NCBI RefSeq assembly: GCF_017591425.1
Contig: NW_024465421.1
Span: 24,317,001 to 24,381,000 of the forward strand
Source: Ochotona curzoniae
Taxonomy: Eukaryota > Chordata > Mammalia > Lagomorpha > Ochotonidae
Direction: 5' to 3'
Length of the DNA stretch: 64,000 bases
The notes under the pieces were generated by a model, which saw only the letters and a program-made list of their open reading frames with translations, was not told the DNA's origin and searched no databases. Made by a program: the position numbers and the translations under genes. This document shows, one piece after another, positions 11,401 through 27,720 of the stretch (the stretch's first letter is position 1; each line of letters begins with the position of its first letter).

Positions 11401-13284
11401 AGCCTGGAATTCGCACTTGGCAGGCTGAGGGGGACGAATTTCAAGTCTAACAAGAAACCTCTGCACCCATCCAATGACCCACACGAGCTAGAGTCCAGAC
11501 TAAGCACACAGCCCACCCTAGTACCCCCAAGCAGAGGCAGAGCAGGCAGCTAGAGGGTTCCCCAGAGGACAGGGGCAGCAGGGCAATCTGGAGCAGAGTG
11601 AGCCAGCACTTCCCTCCTGTTCCCCGGGGCCACCGGGGGTCTCTCCAGACCAGAGGTGGCCAGCCAAGGGCAGGTGTGCCAGCACAGGGCTCCAGGCCCA
11701 CTGCTAATACACAGGTCCCTGTGGGCACACCTGTGTGCCTGTGGAACAAGCCAGACCAGACCAGGCAGAGGGCAGGTCTGGGCTACACCTCTACCTGTGG
11801 GGGAGCGGTCCTGCCACCCAGGGCAGCAGGCAAGTCCGGGCTGAGACGAGCCACCCAGGAGGGTGCACACCACTGGCCCCAGCTGCTCACCAGCGTGAGA
11901 GCCCTGGGAAGGCAGCAGGGCCATCATTAGAGCTCCGGCCACGTGGCTGCCTGGGGAATGAACCAACGCATGCAAGATTCTCTCCCACTGTCACTGGCAT
12001 TCCATAGGAACACTGGTTGCAGTCCTGGCAGTTCCACTTCTTCAGCTCCCTACTTGTTGCCTGGCAACGGCCCAAAGCCTTGGGACCCTGCCCCCATGTG
12101 GGAGACCAAGAAGCAGCTTCTGGCTCCTGGCTTCAGATCAGCTCAGTTCCAGCTGCTGTGACCACTTTGGGAGCGAATCACTGAATAGAAGAGCACCTTG
12201 GAAATAAACTTTAAACGCAGGCCCGGTGCTGTGGCCTAGTGGCTAAAATCTTTGCCTTGAATACGACAGGATCCCATATGGGCAGCAGTTCTAATCCTGG
12301 CAGCTCCACTTCCCATCCAGCTCCCTGCTTGTGGCCTGGGGCAGCAGTCGAGGACGGCCCAAAGCCTTGGGACCCTGCACCCGTGTGGGAGACCTGGAAG
12401 AAGTTCCTGGATCCTGGCTTTGGATCGGCACAGCACCAGTCATTGCGGCCACTTGGGGAGTGAATCATCGGGCGGAAAGATCTTCCTCTCTGTCTCTCGT
12501 CCTCTCTGTATATCTGACTTTGCAATAAAAATAAATAAATCTTAAAAAAAAAAAAAACCTTTAAACTAGGCAGCCAAACACACTTCCACACTTCCACGGG
12601 TTCAAGCTAGACCAGTGTAGCCTCACAAACAACAAACAGTGCTGACTCTGAGGCCAGCCTCCTAAGGACGCACCCTCCCAAGTCAGCCCCGCAGGGTCCC
12701 GGACAGCCAGCTGCAAGCCCAGTGCGTAGCACCTCCGGGGTTGGGGCCGGCCTTGCTGCCCACTCCGAGCTGTCAGACAGGCCCGACCGGAGCCGGAGCG
12801 ACAGACAGTCCCCGAGCCGCTGCTGAAGCAACCCACGGACGTGTTCGGGGTGCGAGCAGGGTGTGCGCGTCTCCCGCAAGGTGCCCTCTGCCGGGCGCCC
12901 ATTCCCTGCCTTGGTTCCCCGCTCCGGAGGGGCCCCCCGACATCCCTCCGGAGCCCCCCAGCTCCCCATATCCCGCCTGGCCCCCCGACTCCCCGACATC
13001 CCTCATCCCGCCCCCGACTCCCCGACATCCCGCCTGGCCCCCCGACTCCTCGACATCCCTCATCCCGCCCCCGACTCCCCGCCCTCATCCCGCCCCCGAC
13101 TCCCCGACATCCCGCCTGGCCCCCGACTCCCCGGCCCCCCACCGTTGCTGTAGGCGTACGGCGACTCGGACGCGCCGTCCTGCAGGCTCTCGAGGATCTC
13201 GCCCTTGCCGACGTCGCTGTCGCCCACCAGCAGGAACTTGAGCAGGTAGTCGTAGCTCTTGACCGGGCTGCCCTGGGTGCCCAT
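2424..13284 (-). CDS. RAB40C: RAB40C, Rab GTPase with SOCS box (complete, 6 coding exons)
   Basis: Substrate receptor of a CUL5-Elongin B/C ubiquitin ligase: a Rab-like GTPase domain joined to a SOCS box. Coding exons: 13284-13143, 4781-4721, 4378-4318, 3449-3372, 3269-3047 and 2701-2424. All have GT-AG borders and closing phases, giving 280 aa (human 281). The P-loop at residues 21-28 (GDSDVGKG) has Gly in place of the usual Ser/Thr; switch II reads WDTSGQ; the guanine-specificity motif is degenerate (GNRLH). These oddities are normal for the Rab40 family. The SOCS box follows, with LCCRAIV and the LPLP Cul box in the last exon. The C terminus ends CKIS, a CaaX-like prenylation site. The serine-rich stretch before SLKRSKS differs slightly from the human Gly/Ser run. 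Intron 1 (13142-4782) holds SINEs and several minisatellites. Confidence 0.96.
3943..4019. repeat. 20-bp tandem repeat, about 4 copies
   Basis: Units of the type CAGCCCCCTCTGCTCTGATC alternate with CCTGACC variants in RAB40C intron 3 (between coding exons 3 and 4). Confidence 0.8.
6593..6835 (-). mobile_element. C-type SINE, minus orientation, 5'-truncated
   Basis: Starts with a 19-base T run and AAGATTTATTTATT, the reverse complement of the SINE tail, followed by the body (CAAAGAGACAGAGA, the reversed CACTTGG segment, GGGAGCTGGAT). The tRNA-like head is missing. It lies in RAB40C intron 1, in the same strand sense as the gene. Boundaries are approximate. Confidence 0.8.
6803..6912. repeat. 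36-37 bp tandem triplication derived from SINE body
   Basis: The unit starting GCAGGGAGCTGGATG recurs at 6803, 6839 and 6876. It grew from the internal end of the adjacent truncated SINE. Confidence 0.8.
7592..7762 (+). mobile_element. Old C-type SINE fragment
   Basis: Degenerate SINE with a head-like TGTGGCACAGCAGGTAAAG, an internally deleted body, GGGGAATGAACCAGCAGA and an A-rich end (CAAATCTTTC). More diverged than the neighbouring copies. Confidence 0.65.
8213..8528 (+). mobile_element. Full-length C-type SINE
   Basis: tRNA-like head with TAGCCTAGTGGCTAAAG (A box) and GGTTCTAATCC (B box). The body includes CTTCCCATCCAGCTCCCTGC and GGAAGATCTTCCTCTC, and the tail AATAAAAATAAATAAATCT. It is joined head-to-tail to the next SINE. 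Confidence 0.92.
8529..8869 (+). mobile_element. Full-length C-type SINE with intact Pol III boxes
   Basis: A box TAGCGTAATGG at 8542-8552 and B box GGTTCTAATCC at 8597-8607 both fit the tRNA consensus. The element ends with CCAATAAAAGGAAATAAATCTT and a run of A. It sits directly upstream of the large CA-rich array. Confidence 0.93.
8882..10013. repeat. 1.1-kb CA-rich minisatellite, about 18-21 bp period
   Basis: Irregular units of ATATCCACCACACACACGG with length changes in the CA run and point variants (GGGTATCTACC, GGATATTCACC). It lies in RAB40C intron 1, so the transcript reads it as UG-rich RNA. Both strands show long open frames because the unit carries no stop in most phases. I do not regard these as coding. 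Confidence 0.95.
10795..11280. repeat. CA-rich minisatellite, about 26-28 bp period
   Basis: Units such as CACCAAGGACACACGACACA with ACATCCACAC linkers, about 17 copies, diverged. A second, independent CA-type array in RAB40C intron 1. Confidence 0.92.
11985..12218 (+). mobile_element. Diverged C-type SINE, 5'-truncated
   Basis: Body segments TTCCATAGGAACACTGGTT, CAGCTCCCTACTTG, CAAAGCCTTGGGACCCTG and GGGAGCGAATCA, ending GGAAATAAACTTTAAA. Followed head-to-tail by another copy. Confidence 0.8.
12219..12557 (+). mobile_element. Full-length C-type SINE
   Basis: Head with TGGCCTAGTGGCTAAA and GTTCTAATCC, a standard body, and an end of AATAAAAATAAATAAATCTT plus 14 A. Very close to the copy at 8213-8528. 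Confidence 0.92.
12940..13140. repeat. C-rich minisatellite abutting RAB40C exon 1 donor
   Basis: Alternating 27- and 29-bp subunits built on CCCCGACTCCCCGACATCCC and CTCATCCCGCC. It stops directly at the exon 1 splice donor (GT at 13142-13141). The sense (minus) strand is a series of G runs. Confidence 0.9.
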
Positions 13285-14110
13285 CCTGCCCGCGGCCGGC
13301 CGGACCTACGGGGACCGGGGCGGCTGAGGTGAGCGGGTCCGCCCGCTCGGCCCCCTCGCCCGGCCGCCGCCCGGCTCCCTTCGGCCTCACCTCCGCCTCG
13401 CCGCCGCCGCCCCGCAGCTTCCCGCACAGGCCGCGCAGCGCCGCCCCGCCCCCGGCCGTGCCGCCGCCATTGGCCGCCGACCGCCCTTGCCCAGAGACCC
13501 ATTGGCCGGGACGTTCGTCCGTCAGCACCGCCCCACCCTCGCCGTGTCCCTCACAACGCCGCGGCGGACCCCTCCGCCCCGCCCCCTCGTCGCCGCCATT
13601 GGACTGCCGGCTCCCACTTCCCCTGCGCCATTGGACCACTCATCCGTCCTTCTTTCTCACCCACCCCGCCCCCAGTATTTTCCGCACAGCTTCAGGAGGC
13701 TATAGACACCCCGCCCAGTCAGCGTCGCCATTGGCCGCTCGCCTCCCGAGCCTCAGAAACTATTGGGCCCTCCACCTGTCCATCAGAGCCGCAAAGCATC
13801 TTGGAGTCACTCGGCTCCCACCCTCGAGCTGTCAGGCCTCGCGTTGTCACCGCGGCCGCGGGTCGGCCATGCCCCGCCCCCTCCTCAGGCTGGCCAATCA
13901 ATAGCTTGCGATCCCGAGCTGACAGGCGGCACCGCCCTGGGAGCGCGGAGGCGGGACTTCCGTCAGGAGGCCTGGCGGCAGCGGCTCCTCTTGGGGTCCC
14001 GGCGCCCCGAGGTCGGCTTGGCGGCCCGAGGACGGGCCGGCCCCGCCATGCCAAGGCCCTCAGCAGGAGCGCCGCACGGGCGCTGTGGCCCGGGAGGGCA
14101 GGGGGACGGA
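13285..14110 (-). promoter_or_regulatory. RAB40C CpG-island promoter and 5' UTR
   Basis: CpG-dense sequence directly upstream of the RAB40C ATG (13284). The start of transcription is not visible, but the 5' UTR must begin within this island. It contains many GC boxes, six minus-strand CCAAT boxes and a CCAAT box in the other orientation at 13894-13898. Confidence 0.8.
13465..13790 (-). promoter_or_regulatory. Three-unit array of paired CCAAT boxes
   Basis: ATTGG (minus-strand CCAAT) occurs at 13469, 13501, 13598, 13630, 13730 and 13762. The three pairs each have a 32-bp spacing, and the pairs repeat every 129-132 bp. Flanks are also similar: CGCCATTGG opens each pair and a TCC-rich stretch with GTCC follows each second box. 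This is a diverged triplication, with the geometry expected of paired NF-Y sites about three helical turns apart. Confidence 0.8.
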
Positions 14111-14356
14111 AAGGGACTTGGCCTCCTGGGGCCAGGACGCACTCTCCCCTGCCTGAGGCCCCGTGCCCCAGCTCAGGAGGGGTGGGGGGCACGGGGAAGG
14201 TCCTAGCGACTGCACCCCCAACTCCCCAGGGGTGATGTCTGGAGGCCGTGCGGAGCTTTGCGCAGGACCTGCGAGGCGGTTGCTGGCCGACGAGTGTCTG
14301 ATCTCCGCCTCCCCGACCCACTGCCCACAGGAGCCGCCACTGCACACACAGAAGGT

Positions 14357-14362
14357 TTTATT
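14357..14362 (-). terminator. PIGQ: Polyadenylation signal for PIGQ
   Basis: AATAAA on the minus strand, about 400 bases past the PIGQ stop codon and close to the RAB40C promoter island. The PIGQ 3' UTR would therefore span roughly 14765-14340. Confidence 0.8.
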
Positions 14363-14765
14363 GTCACCACGGGGGACACAGGGCCACAGTGGTGTCCTCA
14401 TGCCCACAGTGCAGGCCCCTGCCTTGGCATCTCTGGGCCATCCCCCCAAGCTGCCCTGCCACAGGATCGTCTGCCCTGGACAGGCGATGACAGGGAAGCT
14501 CGGCCCATTCCCAGAGGTCTGGGCGGCACTGGGCAGCCAGCTAGGGGTAGCTGGCCTCCTGAGGCGGCTCCAACCACATACCCTGGCTGTCACAAACTGA
14601 TGTCAGAGAGCACCCAAACCCATGTGCTCCAGCGTTCTCCATGGCTGTTTCAGCCCCCACCCAGGCAGTTCAGGCTGACCAGGGCTTCTGCCCACACCAC
14701 ATCCTGCAAGCCACCCAGGTGCCATGGGCAGGGCCCGGTCAGGAGCGCCAGCTGTAGGGCTTCCC

Positions 14766-20643
<5,878 letters not shown>

Positions 20644-20965
20644 GCTGGGCAACCTGCAAGACGGGAGGGAGGTTCAGGCTGGGCCCTTGCGGCCCGTCTC
20701 TACCCCACAACCTGCCACAGCCAGCGGCTCCTCATCACTGGGAGCCCACAGCACACAGCCTCTGGATGTGGCGAGGGGACAAGTCCAGCATGTCAGTGGT
20801 TCAACTGTTTCTCATCTTTGCTGTTACATCTAATACAGTCAGGGTTTGCTCCACACGCATTCTGAGGAGTTCAATGCTCCGTGGTCCATGAGAGCCACTC
20901 ACTGCTGCAGGTGTGTGGTAGCCAACTGCGTGCTCTCATTTTTAACATCTCAGCGCTATAAAAAA

Positions 20966-21232
20966 TGCACGAGTGGAGCCAACGCTGTGCGGCAGCGGAC
21001 AAAGTGCACCCTGCAGCAGCAGCATCCAGTCTGGGCATCCGTGCAAGCCCGTCTGTGTCTGAGCAAGCAGCGGAGGATGGCTCAAGGCCTTGGGAGGGCC
21101 CAGAGGAGGCTCCTGGCTCCAGCTGTTGCAGCCACTTGGGGACTGAACCACTAGATACAAGATCTTCCTGGCTCTCCTTCTCTCTGTAAATCTGTCTTTC
21201 CAATAAAAACAAACAAATCTTAAAAGAAAAAA
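20966..21232 (+). mobile_element. C-type SINE, head diverged
   Basis: GGAGCCAACGCTGTGCGGCAG, a B-box-poor middle, GAGGATGGCTCAAGGCCTTGGG, GCAGCCACTTGGGGACTGAACC and the tail CCAATAAAAACAAACAAATCTT. It lies in PIGQ intron 1, just below the CpG island. Confidence 0.85.
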
Positions 21233-21299
21233 GTGACTCAATGTGGGGAGGGCAGGGGAGAGGTGGGAGGAAAACCCAAGAGGTGTGTGTGGCCTGAGC

Positions 21300-22095
21300 A
21301 GGCAGGTTGGCGCCTCGCTGGCCCCAGGGAACCGCTGCTGTCACAGGCCCTGGGACTGCTGGCCGGGGAGGGACTGCGGGGCAGCTCGGCTGGCCGCGCA
21401 CCGCTGGCTGTCACAGGCCGGGCGGACAGGCTCACCCCGCTGGCCAGGGGTCACCCAGGCACGACCATGGCGGCCGCTCCGCGGCTCCCGCACTGGCCCG
21501 GGCTGGGCTGGACGGCGGCGCCCGGGGACACTCACCGGTGGCTCCCAGGGCGGACGCCGGCGCTCCCGGGCCCCAGCCGCGACTCGGCCGCGCCGCGGGA
21601 CACCAGCCCCATTTCCGCCCGCTCCGCGCGAGTTGCCGCGCGACGGTCCGGCCCCCAAAGGCTCCCGGGCCGCCCGCCGGCCCCCCGCCCCGGCGTTCCG
21701 CGCGCGGGCCGACCCGACTTCCGGCTTCTTCCTGGCGCCGGTGTCGCCGCGCTCCTGGGGTGCGCGCACCCGCTGGCTTCGTGCGGCGCCCCAGGTCCCC
21801 TTTGTTCGGAGGGGTCTCAGGAGTTCGTCCTCGCAGGGAGGCTCCCCAGCAGCTCCACTGCAGGAGTTTGGAGCCCACCTTGCATGTGTGTCCCCACCGC
21901 GGGAAGAGAAAGAACTTGAGACCCTAAATCTAGCCACGTGCCCCCGCCCTAACACCTCCCGGTTGCCCCCACTCTGCCGCCACCTCACCTCCGCCAGGCG
22001 CAGGGAAGCAGGGGGCTCCGGCGCCTCTGAGGCACACACCCTGGCCGTGCCCAGCCCGCCCAGCCGCACCCCACCCGCGCCTGCCGGCTTCTGAT
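21300..22095 (-). promoter_or_regulatory. PIGQ: PIGQ CpG-island promoter with noncoding exon 1
   Basis: CpG-dense block upstream of PIGQ. A strong minus-strand donor (CACCG then GTGAGTGT) closes a noncoding exon at 21536. It would splice to the acceptor at 20656-20654, ten bases before the ATG. An ETS/GABPA-type site CCGGAAGT lies on the minus strand at 21724-21717. The start site itself cannot be placed. Confidence 0.75.
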
Positions 22096-22118
22096 TAGGA
22101 CCTGGGCTCAGCCAGAGC

Positions 22119-22137
22119 GGGGGGGGGGGGGGGGGGG
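22119..22137 (+). repeat. 19-base G homopolymer
   Basis: Uninterrupted G run at the upstream edge of the PIGQ island. Length is prone to sequencing error and slippage. Confidence 0.9.
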
Positions 22138-23247
22138 AGACCCCAAACTCCTCACCTACAGCAAGGCCCGCACCTGGCTGTGTCCATAAAACATGGAAGC
22201 TGGGATGTGGGCAGGGGCACCCACCTGCAGCCTGGCACGTTCCTGGGCATGCATGGAGGGGCTGAAGGTCCCTGGATGTGGACAGCAGCAGTCAGGGAGG
22301 GCCAGCCTGGTGGGGACCCTGCAGGCCACCCTGATCACTGGGGGCCGGAATGAGCTCTTGCTGTCAGGCCAAGGTGGGTGAGGAGGAAACAGATTCTTTC
22401 TCTGACCTGGAGGGGGCAGTTACCCCAACACAGCCCTCCAAAACCGAGGCAGGTGGCCAGCATGTGAGGAGCTGGGGACCAGGTCCCCCAGGGGTGTAGC
22501 CAAGCACTCCCTCCCCTGGGCTTGTAAACTGGGAGTGCTGCCCAGCCGCAGCAAGCAGGGTACAGCAGTGTGTGGGGGGCCCTGGGGGCAGGCCGAGGGG
22601 GAGGGGAGCCTCCCAGCCTTTTCCTGGTCCTCCCCAGTGGAGGGCCCTGGCCCGTGACCCACAGCACCCACCCCTGGATGTGCCTCCCACGGCCTTCCGT
22701 GGGTGGACAGTTGATGCTATCGTTAACTCAAGTGCTTACTGGTGCAGCCACAGGTCCTGCCTAGGCTGGCCTTGGCCCGGGCAGCCCGGCCTCAGCTGGA
22801 CGAGCCAGGTACAGGTGGGCACAGTCAGCATGGGCGTGTGGGGTGTGGCCCCATCCCCCAGGGGGAGCAGTGTTTAGCTGTGTCCCAGGTGCTCCTCCCC
22901 ACTGCCTCCCCCCCCACCCCTCGCCTGTGGGAAGAAGGCCATGCCTGGCTGTGCTGGCAGGGAGGCAGCCGACCATGGAGGCCACTGATGCTTATCGTGG
23001 CTGAAGAGCTGGCCAGAGTCCAGTGCAGGCCACCCGGGGCCATCAGTGGAGCTGTGGGCACAGGCCAGCCTGAACTTGGGGTTCCCTGCCCACCTTCACC
23101 TTCCTGTCCTCCCCCAGGCCCCTGGGCCACAGCAAGGAGGCAGTGTCCACAGGCAGGCTGGGGTGGGCAGCAAGTCTCTGCTACCCCAGGTGGTTTCAGG
23201 AGGCAGCAACAGAGGAGGCACAGATGGGGGCCTGGCAGAGGCTACAC
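22138..23247. other. PIGQ-PRR35 spacer, no gene recognised
   Basis: GC-rich, with no SINE. In human the small NHL-repeat gene NHLRC4 sits between PIGQ and PRR35. I found no matching peptide in any frame here. Confidence 0.6.
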
Positions 23248-23253
23248 TTTAAT
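23248..23253 (-). terminator. PRR35: Polyadenylation signal for PRR35 (ATTAAA)
   Basis: Minus-strand ATTAAA 105 bases past the PRR35 stop, implying a very short 3' UTR. Confidence 0.65.
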
Positions 23254-23357
23254 GTGCACAACTGTGACCGATAAATAACCCGAGTGTCCCCAGAGTGCCC
23301 GCACATGCAGAAGATGGGTGGTCCCTCGTCCCGGGGAACGGAGAAGGGGAGGGGTGC

Positions 23358-24968
<1,611 letters not shown>

Positions 24969-24992
24969 CTAGCAGATGGGCACAAACAGCAT
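24969..24992 (-). CDS. Seven-codon upstream ORF in PRR35 leader
   Basis: ATG at 24992, in a GTGGCC context, opens MLFVPIC and stops at TAG, nine bases before the PRR35 ATG. It follows a good acceptor (CTGCAG at 25001-24999), so it would be in every transcript using that acceptor. Possible translational brake on PRR35. Confidence 0.5.
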   Translation of the reverse strand: MLFVPIC

Positions 24993-26849
24993 GGCCACCT
25001 GCAGATGGGGCAGGGGCAGGAGGGGGTGGTGGACAGCGAGGTCAGCGCCAGCCTGGGCCTGGACCCCCGGCCCACTCCTCCTCCAGCCCAGGGCTCACAG
25101 GAGCACAGCCCGGAGTGCCCCCGCCCCCTGCCCCGCTACCTGGGAACCCCCTCCCAGGGGCGGCGGACTCAGCCAAATGAAGACATGAGGTGGGGGAGGA
25201 GAGGGTCAGAGTGGTTTGCAGCCGTGGGTACGGTCCAAAAAGCCCCCCAACACCGGCATCCCTGGCTGTTAGGCCCGCCCTCTGCTCCTGATGCACACCC
25301 TGGAGACCATGCCACTGGCTCAAGCCGCTTCTACCGCACCCAGGTATGGGGGACAGGGACAGAGGCCTCCAGCTCCTGACCCTGACCCAGCCCAGCCCTG
25401 GTTGGCTGTTTCTCAGACACAGGAATAAACTAAAAATGACTTTTCTGGAGTGTAAGCTGAACCCAGTATCCCTGCATTTCACCAGGAAGTCCCCATTGCC
25501 AGGCAGCTTCGGGAAGGTTTTGTCGGAAGCCAATTCCCACATAGCCGGCTGAGCCTGGGCCGCTGAAAGCAGCCAAGGATGACTAGAGCCGACTGCGGGC
25601 TCGGCCCTCCTGAGAGCACTGCCCTTGGAGAGGCCGGTCTCCTGCTGGGAAAGCCGGACAAAAGCCACCGAGCTGAGGCACCAGCCCAGGCGCCTGGCCC
25701 ACTCCAGCAGGGAGTCAGGCCCGGCCCTGGGGTCTCAGAGGGGGTCAGCCTCCACAGGGACAGGCCAGGCCGGGGGGCGTGGACGTCACAGCCTGGCCCC
25801 GTGGTGCAGCCACCTGCTCAGCCTGCCCGCCTCCATCTGGGTGGCTCCAGGCGGGTCAGCAACCAAGCTGGGCTCAGCCAAGACCCTCTCCTCCCATGCC
25901 CCACAAGCCCGCTTAGAAACCGCTCCACGCTCCATCTGGGCTGCCACCTGGGCTGTCCCCCACCTCAGTGCCTGCATGGGGTATGCAGCGGGTGGGGGAG
26001 GAGCCCAGCACGACAGGGCAGACAAGGCCACTCGTGTGTGGCAGGGACCTGACCCACTCACATTTGGCACATACATGTGCACACACACCACACGCCTCCC
26101 AAGGACACACACATCACACGGAGGGTCACAGTGGTTCTCGCACACACACCCTCCACTCCCAGGGTTCATGGGTGGCCAGACACTGGGCATCGGCTCCCAC
26201 CTGCAGGCTGGCAGGCGCCTGAATGGGCACCACCATCAGCAGGATGCCAGGGGGCAGGGGCAAGGCTGAGTCCAGGCAGAGGTGAGGGGTGAATGGTGTA
26301 GAGGCAGCCCCTCTCCTCTCCCTGTACCCCCTCCCCACCAGGACGCGAGTGACAAATGGGTGCCAGTGCTCGGGCGACAGAGGCAGCTCTGCCGGGCCAT
26401 CGATCACCCAGCCCTGGGAGCCACACAGCTGTGCTGGCTGGCGCCCCCGCCCACCCACCTCCCAGCTGGGACTGGGGGCTCCTCCTTCCTGCTCCCCCAA
26501 CACCTGCCAGGGGGGCTCCTCCTGGAATCATCTAGGAAGCGGCCAACCCCCCTGGGAGCCAGGGGGTGTCCACTGCAAGGAAGGCACCCCCCAGCCTTCC
26601 ACAGCACGCACCCACCCATGAACCCCCTCCCCCCCATCAGATGCCGGCCCACACCCGTGCACATGCACCCACACACAAAGGCATAGGCAGGACCACTCCT
26701 GTCCCAATCCGTGTCCAGGTGCACGCTCCTGGGGCAACCTGGGCCCCGAGAAGCTGCTCAACATTGGGCCCAGGCACTTCACGGGCTCCAAGGGGGCGGA
26801 GGACCCTCAGCGCTGCTGCAGCGGACCATGCACCCCTGGGATTCAGTGC

Positions 26850-27720
26850 GGAGGTCAGGAGGGACTAGAAACCGCGGCTGAGATCCGACTGCTCCCTGGC
26901 CAGCCCCTGCGCGCCCTGAGGGCGGCGCTCCACAGGGACACCCTCTCCGCAGCCTGAAAACCAAGAAGCAAGGGATTCGGAGCCCTGCAGCCCCTGGAGA
27001 CCCCGATACGCCCGAGCTCCGCGAGCCGCACAAACTTCACCCACCTCGCCAGGAGCCACCCTGCGGCGCCCGCCACGTCCGCTCTGAGCCGCAAACTTCC
27101 CTCCCCCGCCAGCACCGCGGCGTCAAGACCCGCGAGACCAGCTTAGGGTCTCCGGGCAGCGCCGCGGACTCCCATGAGGGACCCGGGGCCTGGCGCCTGC
27201 CCGCGGTCACTCACCGCAGCCTCCGCCGCCTGCGTTCCCCGACGCCGCCGCCGCCGCCGCGCACCCACGAAGTTGGCGGCACCACGGCCGCGCGTGCGCC
27301 ACGGCGCCGGCTCTGGGTGCGGCGGATTCCGACCCGGCGGCTCGCGGGGGGCGCGAGGCGGCTCCTCCAGCCCGCCCGGTCCTGCTCACCCGCCCTCCTG
27401 CCCGCGGTCCCGCGGCCCTCACCGCCTGGCGCGGACGGCTCAGCGCTGTGCGCTCTGCGCTCGGGGCGCGCGACTCCGGACCAGCGCGGCAGGTGACACT
27501 GGTGGTCCCGCGCGGGCGGGAGCGGAGGCGCAGGTGTGCGGCGAGCAGGGGGGCGCCCGCTCCGTCCCCGCCCCGGTCGCCCGCAGGCTGCCGCGGGGGT
27601 GCGCAGAGGCGGCCAGGTCTCCCGGGTCCCCGCAGCCGTGAGACGGCGTCAGCACTCATCCGTCACGGCTCGGCCCCTGACAGCCGCCTCTCCACCTAAG
27701 CCAGCGCCCCGGGGGCCGAG
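26850..27720 (-). promoter_or_regulatory. CpG island, likely PRR35 promoter with noncoding exon 1
   Basis: Dense CpG block. A minus-strand donor (GGCTGCG then GTGAGTGA) ends an exon at 27215, which could splice to the acceptor at 25001, 39 bases upstream of the PRR35 ATG. The assignment to PRR35 follows from strand and distance. An unrelated divergent transcript could also start here. Confidence 0.6.

Noticed and set aside
21243..22094. 283-codon plus-strand frame over the PIGQ island
   Set aside because: Arg/Pro/Ala-rich translation of a CpG island, with no family match. A divergent noncoding transcript is possible but not visible.
22335..22667. Minus-strand frame considered as NHLRC4
   Set aside because: No NHL-repeat pattern or match to the human peptide.
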